A stretch of DNA of 64,000 nucleotides, from positions 806,001 through 870,000 of the forward strand of contig NZ_JAGTJJ010000001.1 in NCBI RefSeq assembly GCF_028435365.1. The letters run 5' to 3'. Shown piece after piece: positions 35,788 through 45,033 of the stretch. The DNA comes from Polyangium jinanense (GTDB taxonomy: Bacteria; Myxococcota; Polyangia; Polyangiales; Polyangiaceae). A program made the position numbers and the translations under genes. The notes below the pieces were generated by a model. The model did not search any database. It saw only the letters and a program-made list of their open reading frames with translations, and was not told the DNA's origin. The first letter of the stretch is position 1. Every line of letters begins with the position of its first letter.

Positions 35788-36561
35788 CTAGGCCGCCTTC
35801 TCCCGTGAGCCGCCCTGCGTCATGCCCTGTTCACTGCTTCCCGCGCCCGTCGTGGCTTGCGAGGTCCCGTGCGTCCCGCCAGCCGTGCTCGTCGCGCCTG
35901 TCGTGCCTGTCGCGGATGTTTGTCCCGCGGTCGTGCTCGCGCCCGTGCCCGACGCGCCGCTCGCCGAGGTTTGCGGACGCACGCCCGATTGCACGGCTTG
36001 CTCCTCTGCGCGGCCTTCACCCCGCTTCACGCTGATGCGCTTCGGCTCTTCTGCCTTCGATTTCGGGATGACCACCTCCAGCACGCCGCTGTTCAGGTTT
36101 GCTTCGATCCGCTCCGGATCGATCCCCTCGGGCAGCGTGAACGACCGGGTAAAACTCCCGTACGAGCGCTCGTAGGCCCAGTATCGGTCGCCCTCGTCGC
36201 GCTGCTCCTCCTCGCGCCTGCCGCTGATCGTGAGCCGCCGGCCGGAGACGTCGATCGAGACGTCGTCCTCCTTCAGCCCCGGCAGATCCGCGCGGATCAT
36301 GTATCCATCCTTCGTCTCGCGCACCTCCATGTCGGGCATGAAGGCCCGGCCTTGCGGCAGGAAGGACTCCATTTCGGCGAACGGATCCCAGGAGAGCATC
36401 TCGCGCATGCGCCGGAATGGATCTCCGTAACCGAGCGCGCGGAACGGATCCACGGTCGCGAGCCGCTGCTCCCGACCCGGCTCCCGGGCGCCTGCCTGCG
36501 TCATCTCGCGCGATTGCCCCTGTCCTTCTCGGCCTTCTCGTCTGCGCATGAATCCAGCCAT
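35788..36561 (-). CDS. Hsp20 small heat-shock protein with Ser/Thr/Gly-rich tail
   Basis: 257 residues, long for Hsp20 (usually 140-160). The N-terminal arm has DPFRALGYGDPFRRMREM. The alpha-crystallin domain (about 75-180) includes MPDMEVRETKDGYMIRADLPGLKEDD, LTISGRREEE, YGSFTRSFTLPEGID and the GVLEVVIPKSK signature. After IxV-like ISV, a tail of about 75 residues is nearly all Ser, Thr, Gly and Ala (for example TSATGTTGATSTAGG). The chaperone holds unfolded proteins in oligomers; the tail is probably disordered and may aid solubility. GGAGGGGG lies before the ATG. It is divergent from the lipoprotein upstream of sdhCAB. Confidence 0.93.
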   Translation of the reverse strand: MAGFMRRREGREGQGQSREMTQAGAREPGREQRLATVDPFRALGYGDPFRRMREMLSWDPFAEMESFLPQGRAFMPDMEVRETKDGYMIRADLPGLKEDDVSIDVSGRRLTISGRREEEQRDEGDRYWAYERSYGSFTRSFTLPEGIDPERIEANLNSGVLEVVIPKSKAEEPKRISVKRGEGRAEEQAVQSGVRPQTSASGASGTGASTTAGQTSATGTTGATSTAGGTHGTSQATTGAGSSEQGMTQGGSREKAA

Positions 36562-36737
36562 GATGACCCCCTCCTATTCGATTGACTTTGCACTTCATGC
36601 ACGTTCCGTGCGCAAGGCGGGCACGGTGACGATTGCACAGTGCCACGGAGGAGTCCGCCTCGGAGGGCCCGCGAACGGGCGTCCTGGAAAGACGGTCGCG
36701 CTCCCCCTGCGCATGAAGGTTGCACGGATCGGAGGAC

Positions 36738-37415
36738 ATGCGCCGTTTGCTCCTCGCCCTCGCGCTCGCCGTGACCGGATGCGGCAGCTCGTATTATTAT
36801 CAGCCCGCCGAACAAGCCAACGCGTCGGTATCAGGATATCCCGCGGCGCGGTACGACATCCCGCCGGGCTCTGGCAAAGGGGACGTGCGGGTGAGCTCGT
36901 TTGGCGTGACGGACGTGCGTCTCTCCGAGGACGAGAAACCGGTCCGCGCGCTGCACGTCCGCTTCGTCGTGGCGAACGAGGACGGCACCGAACCGTGGAC
37001 CGTCGATACACGCGAGCTCCGCGTGCAGTTCGCCGACATGGCGGGCGAGACCGCGCCTGCGCTCGCGAATGCGACCCACGAGGGGATGCCCGTCGTCGTG
37101 GTCCCGCGCGGCGAATCGACGACGATCGACGCCTACTTCCCGCTCCCGGAGTCGCTCCGGGGCGCCCGCGACCTGCCGCAATTCGACATCGTCTGGCGCG
37201 TGCACACCGACGATCGTGTCGTCACGCAGCGGACCCCGTTCGAGCGGCGCACCATCGAGCCTCCTCCGTCCACGGTGACGTACGGGTATGGTTATGGCTG
37301 GGGCGGCGGGGCGTATCCGTACTGGTGGTACGATCCGTTCTTTTATCCACGCTCGGTGGTCATCCAGCGAGGCCCTGCGCAGCCGCGCGTTTATTACTAC
37401 GGATATCCCCGCTGA
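36738..37415 (+). CDS. Lipoprotein with aromatic Tyr/Gly-rich end
   Basis: 225 residues from the ATG at 36738 (GGAGG 2 bases before; a TTG at 36720 is the alternative). Signal RRLLLALALAVTGC with lipid Cys near 15. The middle (about 45-165) is a beta-sandwich-like domain (ALHVRFVVANEDGTEPWTVD, TTIDAYFPLP). The C-terminal 45 residues are Tyr/Trp/Gly/Pro-rich (YGYGYGWGGG, YPYWWYDPFFYP, VYYYGYPR). Function unknown. It lies 36 bases upstream of sdhC and could be cotranscribed, but a role in succinate oxidation is not implied. Confidence 0.78.
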   Translation: MRRLLLALALAVTGCGSSYYYQPAEQANASVSGYPAARYDIPPGSGKGDVRVSSFGVTDVRLSEDEKPVRALHVRFVVANEDGTEPWTVDTRELRVQFADMAGETAPALANATHEGMPVVVVPRGESTTIDAYFPLPESLRGARDLPQFDIVWRVHTDDRVVTQRTPFERRTIEPPPSTVTYGYGYGWGGGAYPYWWYDPFFYPRSVVIQRGPAQPRVYYYGYPR

Positions 37416-37451
37416 GAACTCCGGATCGTCGTACAGGGAGGAGGGCCCGCG

Positions 37452-38120
37452 ATGGCGACGAGCGTGGAATTCGGAACGACGAGCGTCGCCAAGAAGGCGC
37501 TCATGGCGGTGAGCGGGATCGTGCTCACGGTGTACGTCGTCCTGCACCTCGCGGGCAACCTGCTTTATTTCGCCGGCCCCGAGGCGCTCGACGCGTATGG
37601 CGCTCTCCTCCACCAAAATGCCGCCCTGCTCTGGTCGGCCCGCGCCGTCCTCTTCGCGTCGTTCGGCGTACACGTGGTCGTCGCGCTCGACCTCTACATG
37701 CGCAAGCAGGTCGCGCGTCCGATCTCGTATGGCCGCTACGAACGCGCGGCGAGCAGCCTCGGCGCGCGCTCGATGCTCTGGACCGGCCTCGTCCTCCTCG
37801 GCTTCGTCGTCTATCACGTCCTCCATTTGACCCTCGGTCTCGCGCACCCCGCGTACGCCCCAGGGCGCGTGTATTCCAATGTCTCGGTCGCGTTCGCCTC
37901 GGTCGTGCCCACGGTGATTTACGTGGTCAGCATGATCGCGCTCGGCTTGCACGTCTCGCACGGCGTGCTCGCGATGACGCAATCGCTGGGGCTCACCCTG
38001 CATCGTGACCGGCTGCGCGCGCTCCGGCGGCTGTCCGTCGTCCTCGCGCTGATCGTCGCCCTGGGCCTCGCCGCCATTCCGATCACCGCGCTCGCGCTCT
38101 CTTTCACGAGGGGGCGGTAG
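37452..38120 (+). CDS. sdhC: Succinate dehydrogenase cytochrome b subunit
   Basis: 222 residues with five membrane helices, the single-subunit (type B, di-haem) anchor seen in Bacillus and Wolinella-like enzymes. Conserved pieces: KALMAVSGIVLTVYVVLHLAGN with an axial His, GVHVVVALDLY, RSMLWTGLVLLGFVVYHVLHL, and IALGLHVSHGVLAMTQSLGL. It anchors SdhAB and passes electrons to (mena)quinone. ATG after AGGGAGGAGGG. First of sdhCAB; the gap to sdhA is 9 bases. Confidence 0.95.
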   Translation: MATSVEFGTTSVAKKALMAVSGIVLTVYVVLHLAGNLLYFAGPEALDAYGALLHQNAALLWSARAVLFASFGVHVVVALDLYMRKQVARPISYGRYERAASSLGARSMLWTGLVLLGFVVYHVLHLTLGLAHPAYAPGRVYSNVSVAFASVVPTVIYVVSMIALGLHVSHGVLAMTQSLGLTLHRDRLRALRRLSVVLALIVALGLAAIPITALALSFTRGR

Positions 38121-38129
38121 GGGAAATTC

Positions 38130-40043
38130 ATGCACCTCGACGGCAAGATCCCCGGCGGTCCTCTTCCGCAGAAATGGGAGCGCCGCAAGCTCGAATACGC
38201 GCTCGTGAGCCCGGCGAACCGCCGCAAATACCGTGTGCTCGTCGTCGGCACGGGCCTCGCGGGCGCCTCGTGCGCCGCCACGCTCGGCGAGCTCGGCTAC
38301 CGCGTCGAATGCGTCTTCTTCCACGACAGCCCCCGCCGCGCGCACAGCATCGCGGCCCAAGGCGGTATCAATGCCGCGAAGAACTACCAGAACGACGGCG
38401 ACAGCGTGCAGCGCCTCTTCCAGGACACGATCAAGGGCGGCGATTACCGGGCCCGCGAGGGCAACGTCTACCGACTCGCCGAGGTGAGCCTGCGCATCAT
38501 CGATCAATGCGTCGCGCAGGGCGTCCCGTTCGCCCGTGAATACGGCGGAAAACTCGCGAACCGCTCCTTCGGCGGCGCCCAGGTCTCCCGCACGTTTTAT
38601 GCGCGCGGCCAGACGGGCCAGCAGCTCCTCCTCGGCGCCTACCAGGCCCTGCTCCGCCAGGTCCAGGCGGGCACGGTGCGCATCTCGCCGCGCACGGAGA
38701 TGCTCGACCTCGTCGTCGCCAACGGCAAAGCCCGCGGCATCGTCGCGCGTGACCTCGTGACCGGCGAGATCCGCACGTTCGTCGCCGACGCCGTCGTCCT
38801 CGCCACGGGCGGGTACGGCAATGCCTATTACCTCTCGACGTACGCGCGCAACTCGAATGCGACCGCGATCTGGCGCGCCCATCGCCGCGGCGCGTACTTC
38901 GCGAACCCCTGCTTCACGCAGATCCACCCCACGTGCATCCCCGTCAGCGGCGAGCACCAATCGAAGCTCACGCTCATGAGCGAATCGCTCCGCAACGACG
39001 GCCGCATCTGGGTCCCGCTCCGCGCCGGGGACGAACGAACGCCCGAGCAGATCCCCGAGGCCGAGCGCGACTATTACCTCGAGCGCCGCTACCCGAGTTA
39101 TGGAAACCTCACGCCGCGCGACGTCGCCTCCCGCGCGGCCAAGGCTGTTTGCGACGAGGGCCGCGGCGTCGGCAAGAGTGGCCTTGGCGTCTACCTCGAT
39201 TTCGCGGACGCCATTCGCCGCCTCGGCGCGAGCGTCATCGGCGAGCGGTATGGAAACCTCTTCGCCATGTACGCCGAAATCACCGGCGAGGACCCCTACC
39301 GCACCCCGATGCGCATCTACCCGGCCATTCATTACACGATGGGCGGCCTCTGGGTCGATTATGATCTCATGAGCACGATCGACGGCCTCTTCGTCATCGG
39401 CGAGGCGAACTTCTCCGACCACGGGGCAAACCGGCTCGGCGCGAGCGCGCTCATGCAGGGCCTCGCGGACGGCTATTTCATCGCGCCGCTCGCCGTCGGC
39501 AGCTACCTCGCGCGCGCGAAGCCGCCGTCCATCGACGATTCTCACCCCGCGTTCGGAGAGGCGCGCAAGGATACGGCATCCCGCATCGAGCGGCTGCTCT
39601 CGGTGCACGGCAAGCGCACCGCCGCCTCGTTCCACCGCGAGCTCGGCAAGCTGCTCTGGGACCAATGCGGCATGTCGCGGAACCGCGCAGGCCTCGAAAG
39701 CGCACTCGCCCAGATCCCCGAGATGCGCGAGAGGTTTTACCGGGAAATCCTCATCCCCGGCCAGGGCGAATCCTTGAACCGGGAGCTCGAAACCGCCGGC
39801 CGTGTCGCCGATTATTTCGAGCTCGCCGAGCTCATCTGCCGCGACGCCCTCCGCCGCGAGGAGTCCTGCGGCGGCCATTTCCGAGAGGAGTACCAGACGC
39901 CGGACGGCGAGGCCCTGCGCGACGACGAGCATTTCGGCTACGTCGCCGCATGGGAATGGCGCGGCGAGGGTGAACCCCACGTCCTGCACAAGGAGCCGCT
40001 CGTCTTCGAGGCGGCCCCGCCCATGCAAAGGAGCTACAAGTGA
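38130..40043 (+). CDS. sdhA: Succinate dehydrogenase / fumarate reductase flavoprotein subunit
   Basis: 637 residues. The FAD fold [14 protein letters not shown] (about 37-50) is followed by [13 protein letters not shown], where His72 is the covalent FAD attachment site. Further on are [48 protein letters not shown] and [27 protein letters not shown], typical of the 'non-classical' SdhA class that pairs with the five-helix SdhC. It oxidises succinate to fumarate on the cytoplasmic face. The stop overlaps the sdhB start (TGATG). Confidence 0.97.
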   Translation: MHLDGKIPGGPLPQKWERRKLEYALVSPANRRKYRVLVVGTGLAGASCAATLGELGYRVECVFFHDSPRRAHSIAAQGGINAAKNYQNDGDSVQRLFQDTIKGGDYRAREGNVYRLAEVSLRIIDQCVAQGVPFAREYGGKLANRSFGGAQVSRTFYARGQTGQQLLLGAYQALLRQVQAGTVRISPRTEMLDLVVANGKARGIVARDLVTGEIRTFVADAVVLATGGYGNAYYLSTYARNSNATAIWRAHRRGAYFANPCFTQIHPTCIPVSGEHQSKLTLMSESLRNDGRIWVPLRAGDERTPEQIPEAERDYYLERRYPSYGNLTPRDVASRAAKAVCDEGRGVGKSGLGVYLDFADAIRRLGASVIGERYGNLFAMYAEITGEDPYRTPMRIYPAIHYTMGGLWVDYDLMSTIDGLFVIGEANFSDHGANRLGASALMQGLADGYFIAPLAVGSYLARAKPPSIDDSHPAFGEARKDTASRIERLLSVHGKRTAASFHRELGKLLWDQCGMSRNRAGLESALAQIPEMRERFYREILIPGQGESLNRELETAGRVADYFELAELICRDALRREESCGGHFREEYQTPDGEALRDDEHFGYVAAWEWRGEGEPHVLHKEPLVFEAAPPMQRSYK

Positions 40044-40840
40044 TGCGGATCGCGCTCGAGGTCTGGCGTCAGCGAAGCCCCGAGGAGCCCGGCCGGTTCG
40101 TCCGGTACGAGACCGCGGAGGCCTCGCCCGACATGTCGCTGCTCGAGCTGCTCGACGTCGTCAACGAGGGCCTCGTGCAAAACGGCGAGGAACCGATCGC
40201 ATTCGACAGCGATTGCCGCGAAGGCATTTGCGGCACCTGCGGATTCATGGTCAACGGCCTCGCGCACGGCCCGCTCCAGGGCGCGGCCGCGTGCCAGGTC
40301 TATCTCCGCAACTTCCGCGATGGAGAGACGCTCTGGATCGAGCCTTTCCGGGCGAAAGCATTTCCTCTCATCAAGGACCTCGTCATCAACCGCAGCGCGC
40401 TCGATCGAATCATCGCCGCGGGTGGTTACGTTACGGTGAACACGGGCAATGCGCCGGAGGCGAACACCTCGACGATCCCCAAGGACCTTGCCGAGCAAGC
40501 CATGGATGCCGCGGCGTGCATCGCGTGCGGCGCCTGCATCGCGGCTTGCCCGAATACCTCGGCCGCGCTCTTCACGGGCGCCAAGATCACGCACCTCGGA
40601 AAACTCCCGGAGGGCCAGCCCGAGCGAGGGCGGCGCGCGCTGCGCATGGTCCGGGCCGCGGCGGTCGAGGGATTCGGCCATTGCACATTCGCGGGTGAAT
40701 GCGAGACCGCATGCCCGAAAAGCATCCCCCTCCAGGTCATCACGCAAATGAACCACGACTACCTCGCGGCCCGGCTCCGCGGCGAGGGACGCGCGCAACC
40801 AAGGCACATCGAGCCCGGCACGCCGAAACGACGCCGCTGA
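40043..40840 (+). CDS. sdhB: Succinate dehydrogenase iron-sulfur subunit
   Basis: 265 residues. The [2Fe-2S] site is CREGICGTC (Cys58, 63, 66) with a fourth Cys near 84 (AAACQVY). The [4Fe-4S] and [3Fe-4S] ligands are in CIACGACIAACPNTSAAL and the later GECETACPKSIPLQV with an upstream FGHC. It carries electrons from SdhA flavin to SdhC haem. The ATG shares its A with the sdhA stop (TGATG), indicating coupled translation. The C-terminal tail is basic. Confidence 0.96.
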   Translation: MRIALEVWRQRSPEEPGRFVRYETAEASPDMSLLELLDVVNEGLVQNGEEPIAFDSDCREGICGTCGFMVNGLAHGPLQGAAACQVYLRNFRDGETLWIEPFRAKAFPLIKDLVINRSALDRIIAAGGYVTVNTGNAPEANTSTIPKDLAEQAMDAAACIACGACIAACPNTSAALFTGAKITHLGKLPEGQPERGRRALRMVRAAAVEGFGHCTFAGECETACPKSIPLQVITQMNHDYLAARLRGEGRAQPRHIEPGTPKRRR

Positions 40841-40893
40841 CGCGCTCGCGCTACGCGCCTCGACCGCCGCCGTGGTAACCTCGGCACCGCGCC

Positions 40894-41913
40894 ATGCTCC
40901 CGACCTTCCTCGCGCGCCTCGCCGACCCCGCCATCGAGACCGTCCTCCTCTGCGGCTGCGGGGGAGGCTTCGATTTCTTGCAAGGCGCGACGCTCCTGCC
41001 CGAGCTCGAGCGCCTCGGCAAGCGCGTGATCCTCGGTAGTTATTCGTTCGGGGAGCCCGAGCGCATCGACGACGCGCCCGTCGTGTACACGGCCGAGACC
41101 GGCGCCGTCGTCAAGCGGGTCCTCGGGCATTCGAGCCCCCCGCCCGATTACGGCCCCGAGGTGCACCTCGCGAGCTTCCTCGATCAAGAGCGCCCCGAGG
41201 GCGCGCCGCATTTCGTCTACGCTTATTATGCACGGGCCTTCACCGTGCCCGCCCTCCGCGCTTTTTATGCCGAGCTCGTCCGCCGGCACGCCGTCGACGC
41301 GGTGGTCCTCGTCGACGGCGGCTCGGATTCGCTGATGCGCGGCGACGAAGAGGGGCTCGGCGATCCGATCGAGGACGCGGTTTCCGTCGGCGCAGTCGCC
41401 TCGCTCGAAGGCGTGAAGCTCAAGCTGCTCTGCTCGATCGGCCTCGGCGCTGACCGCTTCAATGGCGTCTCGGACGCCGCCAGCTTGCGCGCCATCGCCG
41501 AGCTCACCGAGGCGGGCGGGTTCCTCGGCGCCGTGAGCCTCGAACCGACGAGCCCCGGGTATCGCTTTTACAAACGCTGCATCGAGCACGTCTATGCGAA
41601 CCAGACGTTCCGCTCGGCGCTCACCGGATTCATTCTCTCTGCGGCCGAGGGCCATTTCGGCGGCGAAGAAGTCCCGCCGGCCCTGCGCAGCCGGGTGAGC
41701 CCCGGCCGCTTCTTCGTCTGGCCGCTCATGGCCATGGTCTGGGCGTTCGACGTCGAGGTCGTGGCGGGCCGGTCGAAAATCGTCGGCTGGATCCGCGATT
41801 GCACCACAGTGCGGGATTGCCACCTCGCGCTCCGCCGCGGCCGCACCTTGCTCGCGGAGGGCCCGCGCGAGGTGGAGAACCTGCCGCGGCAGGAGGACAT
41901 GGTCGGTTATTGA
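40894..41913 (+). CDS. DUF1152 family protein
   Basis: 339 residues. A Rossmann-like start (ETVLLCGCGGGFDFLQGATLLPELERLGKRVILG) and later segments (VDAVVLVDGGSDSLMRGDEEGLGDPIEDAVSVGAV, LLCSIGLGADRFNGVSDAASLRAIAEL) match DUF1152, a widespread cytoplasmic family of unknown reaction with a nucleotide-type fold. No signal peptide. It follows sdhB by 53 bases; cotranscription is possible. Its last 7 bases overlap the convergent STAS gene. Confidence 0.85.
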   Translation: MLPTFLARLADPAIETVLLCGCGGGFDFLQGATLLPELERLGKRVILGSYSFGEPERIDDAPVVYTAETGAVVKRVLGHSSPPPDYGPEVHLASFLDQERPEGAPHFVYAYYARAFTVPALRAFYAELVRRHAVDAVVLVDGGSDSLMRGDEEGLGDPIEDAVSVGAVASLEGVKLKLLCSIGLGADRFNGVSDAASLRAIAELTEAGGFLGAVSLEPTSPGYRFYKRCIEHVYANQTFRSALTGFILSAAEGHFGGEEVPPALRSRVSPGRFFVWPLMAMVWAFDVEVVAGRSKIVGWIRDCTTVRDCHLALRRGRTLLAEGPREVENLPRQEDMVGY

Positions 41914-43076
41914 GCCGGTTCGGCCCGACGAACACGCGTCTCGTCTGCCATCCGCCGAATGCAGAGCCTTAGCCCCTCCCGCAGGTTCGCGCAGGTCGTC
42001 AGGCTCGACAGATCGAGCCCGAGCGTCACCATCGTCTGCGCCACCGTTGGCCGGATCCCCGTGACGATGCCCTCCGCGCCGAGCAGCCGGATCGCGCGAA
42101 TGAGGCTGAAGAGGTGGCTCGCCGTCATCGTGTCGACCATATCGACGCCGGTCAGATCGAGGATCGCGAACCGCGCCGACGTGCGCACCACGGCCGAAAG
42201 CAGGTCATCCATCACGCGCGCCACGCGCCGGCTATCGACGACGCCCATCATCGGGAGCGTGACCACGTTCTCCCAGACCTGAATCACGGGTGTCTCCAGG
42301 TTCCGGATGACCTCCTCTTGCCGCTCGATGAGCTCCATCTTCGCCCGGAGCTCGAGCATTGCTTTTCGCATGTCCCTCTTGGCGAGCGTCAGGCCCAGCA
42401 TGTGCGTGGTCTCGCCCTCCTTGTTGCGTATCGGGACGAACCAGCTCTCCCACAGGATGTCGAGGGCATCATTCGTTGAATTGATGAACTCTCCCTCGAG
42501 CGCGCGACGGATGGCGGCCACTCCATCGGTCACGTCCTTGTAAAGCTCGAAGAGGTTCTGTCCGATGAGCGTCCCGGGCTCGTTGCCACCGGTCCTGCAT
42601 CCTTTGCCGTCATGCAGCAGGTACGTGCCCTCTTGATCGATCACGTATGCCGATAGATCCAGGCTATCGAGGATCGCGCGAAGGACACGCTCGGGCGCGG
42701 TCGGGGGCAGCAATGCGAGGTCTTCGGCAGGCGGCACGGCGAGCCGACCCGAGGAGACGCGCGGCGTCGGGACAATGGTGACGTAGATCTCGGAGCGACC
42801 CGGCGCACGCCGCGCGTGCAAGGAGAACGAGCGATAGAGCCCCTCGGCGTCACGCATTTGGCAGAGGGCATTCCAGTCTTCGCCCTCGCTCATCGTCGCC
42901 CACGCCGACGCGACCGTGTCCCTGTAATCGGGGTGAAGGGACTCGAACAAGGATCCGCCTCGCACGCGCTCAGCTCCAAGGACACGCTCGGCCTCAGGAT
43001 TGAAGCCGGAAATCGCGCCCTCCTGGCTCGTGGCCACGAGGATACCAGGGCAATGCTGGAACCAAGCCGAATCCAT
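41907..43076 (-). CDS. PAS-PAS-STAS protein, RsbR-like
   Basis: 389 residues from the ATG at 43076 (GGAG 6 bases upstream); a GTG at 43088 would add four. Two PAS-like sensors (about 5-100, GILVATSQEGAISGFNPEAERVLG; about 130-235, YVIDQEGTYLLHDGKGC...IGQNLFELY) and a short coiled coil (AMLELRAKMELIERQEEVIRNLE) precede a STAS domain: TPVIQVWENVVTLPMMGVVD, FAILDLTGVDMVDTMTASHL, ARLLGAEGIVTGIRP-like text and TMVTLGLDL. RsbR-type proteins form stressosome-like signalling complexes and are phosphorylated on Thr in the VDTMTA region by RsbT kinases. No rsbS or rsbT is adjacent, so it is an orphan. Confidence 0.88.
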   Translation of the reverse strand: MDSAWFQHCPGILVATSQEGAISGFNPEAERVLGAERVRGGSLFESLHPDYRDTVASAWATMSEGEDWNALCQMRDAEGLYRSFSLHARRAPGRSEIYVTIVPTPRVSSGRLAVPPAEDLALLPPTAPERVLRAILDSLDLSAYVIDQEGTYLLHDGKGCRTGGNEPGTLIGQNLFELYKDVTDGVAAIRRALEGEFINSTNDALDILWESWFVPIRNKEGETTHMLGLTLAKRDMRKAMLELRAKMELIERQEEVIRNLETPVIQVWENVVTLPMMGVVDSRRVARVMDDLLSAVVRTSARFAILDLTGVDMVDTMTASHLFSLIRAIRLLGAEGIVTGIRPTVAQTMVTLGLDLSSLTTCANLREGLRLCIRRMADETRVRRAEPAQ

Positions 43077-43224
43077 TACACTCTCCACGAACCTATGCAG
43101 TCCAACGAATGGACTATCACGTCGCTCGTGGCAGCGTCGAGCGGGAAATCTGCAAAATCGATTACACCTCGGAAGGAATTTCCCGCGGATACGTCAACGA
43201 TGTGACGTGGGGAGGCGGCGCGGC

Positions 43225-43719
43225 TCAGTCGTCCACGCGTGCGGCGAGGGCTTTCGGGGCGATCATTTTGTAGCTCCCCGCGACGAGGGCCCGCACCTCG
43301 TTCCAGTCGAGCGGATCATCGTCCTGCTCATCGAGTCGCACGTCGACCCACCCGTGCTTGCCCACGTATTTCGCGATCGTGAATCGCGGATCGGTGGCCA
43401 CGAGCCCGGCTTGCATCTCGAACGTGGTCTTCACCCCGAACGACCACACGCCGTTCTCCCCGCCGATCCCCGCGAAGATTTTATCGCGCACCCGGAACGT
43501 CGGATGTCCCCAGGCCTCGACCTCGGTCGCCTCGGGAAAACTCATGCAAATGGCGCGGAACCGATCGAGTATCCCGCCGGGTCCCTCCATCTTGCTCGCC
43601 CCACGGACCGCCTTTTTCGCCGGGGGAGCGGCCTTCTTCGCCGTCGTTTTGGCCGTCTTCGCGGCCGCCTTTTTGGTGGTTTTCGTCAATTTCGTCGTGC
43701 TGGCTTTCGTGCTCGCCAT
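43225..43719 (-). CDS. MmcQ/YjbR-family protein with histone-H1-like Lys/Ala/Thr tail
   Basis: 164 residues. The first 45 residues are almost only Lys, Ala, Thr and Pro (TKLTKTTKKAAAKTAKTTAKK), like bacterial histone-H1-like proteins. From about 50 the YjbR fold is clear: FRAICMSFPEATEVEAWGHPTFRV, KIFAGIGG, VWSFGVKTT, YVGKHGWVDVRLDE. YjbR proteins have a double-wing DNA-binding-like fold. The basic tail strongly suggests DNA or RNA association. It lies 6 bases after a small exported-protein gene on the same strand. Confidence 0.85.
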   Translation of the reverse strand: MASTKASTTKLTKTTKKAAAKTAKTTAKKAAPPAKKAVRGASKMEGPGGILDRFRAICMSFPEATEVEAWGHPTFRVRDKIFAGIGGENGVWSFGVKTTFEMQAGLVATDPRFTIAKYVGKHGWVDVRLDEQDDDPLDWNEVRALVAGSYKMIAPKALAARVDD

Positions 43720-43725
43720 GGTCCC

Positions 43726-44037
43726 TCAGTACCCGAGGTCACGCATCTTTTTCGTCGTCGTGGAAGGCAATGGTTTGGCGGTCTTCGCGTCGGTCGCGGG
43801 CAGAGGCCCGCGCGCGGCCAAGGCCGAGACCGAACGGCGGGCGTCCTCCTTCCCGTCGCGTACGGGGCGCGTGGCCATGCCGGTCCCGAGCGCGAGCGGT
43901 TTGCCGTCAACCGTCGCCTTCACCTCCTCGGTCGCCGCGCCCGTCACGACGGCGACGTTCTCCGGCTCGCCAGCGCGCGCGAGCGGACCCGAAGCAAGGC
44001 CGAGGACGAGCGCGGCGCAAGCGACCCATCGAGACAT
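43726..44037 (-). CDS. Small exported protein, unknown
   Basis: 103 residues from the ATG at 44037. A Sec signal peptide (SRWVACAALVLGLASGPLARA) with a likely cleavage after ARA near 22 gives a short mature protein (EPENVAVVTGAATEEVKATVDGK and onward) with no recognised domain, ending TTTKKMRDLGY. It sits upstream of, and close to, the YjbR gene; no functional link is apparent. It is divergent from the gene at 44188. Confidence 0.6.
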   Translation of the reverse strand: MSRWVACAALVLGLASGPLARAGEPENVAVVTGAATEEVKATVDGKPLALGTGMATRPVRDGKEDARRSVSALAARGPLPATDAKTAKPLPSTTTKKMRDLGY

Positions 44038-44187
44038 GGACCGCCATTCTGCCGCCCCCTCCCGCCGGATGTCGAGGGGTAGAATCACGCGCTCGATCCG
44101 GCCCCGGACGCCGCCACCCCGCCCCCGCCGCACCTTGACGCGCCCGTCGCCCTTGACTTCGCCGGGCGAAGGAGCGAGGTGTGCTTG

Positions 44188-44661
44188 ATGCGCGCCCCCA
44201 TTTCCCACGACAAACCCTCCTTCTCGCGTCGGCTTTCCGGCGTCCTCCTCGCGATCGCCGCGCTCGTCGGCCCCGCCTCAGCGGCCGCGGACGAGGTCGG
44301 GCCGCTCGAAGAGAGCTGTTACAACAAGAAGTCCGGCGATGCATGCGCCGATCCCGCGGGCGCCGCCGGCACGTGCACCGGCGTGAAAGACTTGCGAGGT
44401 CGCGAGCTACTCCGCTGCTTGGCGGGCGCCAAAGCTCCGGCCACGCAGCCGGCCGACACGAAGACCCAGACCCCGCAGCCGACCGAGGCAAAGACCCCGA
44501 GCCCGACGCCGTCCGCCGCGACCGTGTCCGTGGCCGAGAAAAAGGGCTGCTCCGTGTCGGCCGTCGGGAGCTCGAACGAAGGGGCGCCGCTCGTGATCAC
44601 CGTCGCCCTGGCCGCGCTCGCCCTCTACCGAGTGAAACGCCGCGCGCAGCCCGCGGGGTGA
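44188..44661 (+). CDS. Exported protein with MYXO-CTERM-like C-terminus
   Basis: 157 residues from the ATG at 44188, or 160 from a GTG at 44179 that has AAGGAG 4 bases upstream. A signal peptide (FSRRLSGVLLAIAALVGPASAAA) is followed by a domain with four cysteines (ESCYNKKSGDACADPAG, GTCTGV, LLRCLAG), a Pro/Thr/Lys linker, and an end consisting of KKGCSVSA, a hydrophobic stretch (APLVITVALAALALY) and a basic cluster (RVKRR). Cys plus membrane helix plus Arg cluster is the MYXO-CTERM sorting-signal plan, so surface anchoring by a myxosortase is possible; the match is partial. Confidence 0.7.
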   Translation: MRAPISHDKPSFSRRLSGVLLAIAALVGPASAAADEVGPLEESCYNKKSGDACADPAGAAGTCTGVKDLRGRELLRCLAGAKAPATQPADTKTQTPQPTEAKTPSPTPSAATVSVAEKKGCSVSAVGSSNEGAPLVITVALAALALYRVKRRAQPAG

Positions 44662-44664
44662 GGG

Positions 44665-45033
44665 GTGGACTGGTTCTGGGCATTCGTCTTCACGCAGGTC
44701 GTCGAGATCCCCATCTACGTCTATGGGCTCCGCGTCCGCGTGTACGAGGCATTTGGCGCGAGCGCGCTGACGCACCCGATCGTCTGGTTCGTCATTCCGA
44801 ACCTCTGGGAGCGCATCTACCTCGCCGTGTTCGCGCCTCATCCCTCGTTATGGATCTCGGCTGTCCCGCGATACTGGATCATGGTGGTCATCGCCGAGAC
44901 GTTCGCCGTGACCGCCGAGGCGGGGTATTTTCGTTTCATCGGTAAGAAAAAAACACTCGGGTGGGCGTTCGCCGCGAACATGGCGAGCGTCACCCTGGGT
45001 TTTGCGAGCCGCGCGCTCTTCGATTGGCCGTGA
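44665..45033 (+). CDS. Membrane protein, coupled to kinase gene
   Basis: 122 residues from a GTG 3 bases after the previous stop. Three to four hydrophobic segments (WFWAFVFTQVVEIPIYVY, LTHPIVWFVIPNLW, WIMVVIAETFAVTAEAGYF, WAFAANMASVTLGFASR). Function unknown. The last bases GTGA are both the start of the kinase gene and this gene's stop, so it is translated in step with the kinase and could be its partner or an input component (inference). Confidence 0.7.
   Translation: MDWFWAFVFTQVVEIPIYVYGLRVRVYEAFGASALTHPIVWFVIPNLWERIYLAVFAPHPSLWISAVPRYWIMVVIAETFAVTAEAGYFRFIGKKKTLGWAFAANMASVTLGFASRALFDWP

Noticed and set aside
36632..36646. TGGCAC...TGCA on the minus strand as a sigma-54 promoter for hsp20
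   Set aside because: The GG and GC elements are far too close; the -24/-12 spacing is not met.
36831..40028. 1065-residue open frame on the minus strand
   Set aside because: It mirrors sdhC/sdhA, which have clear family motifs on the plus strand; the antisense product is Arg/Asp/Val-rich with no recognisable domain.
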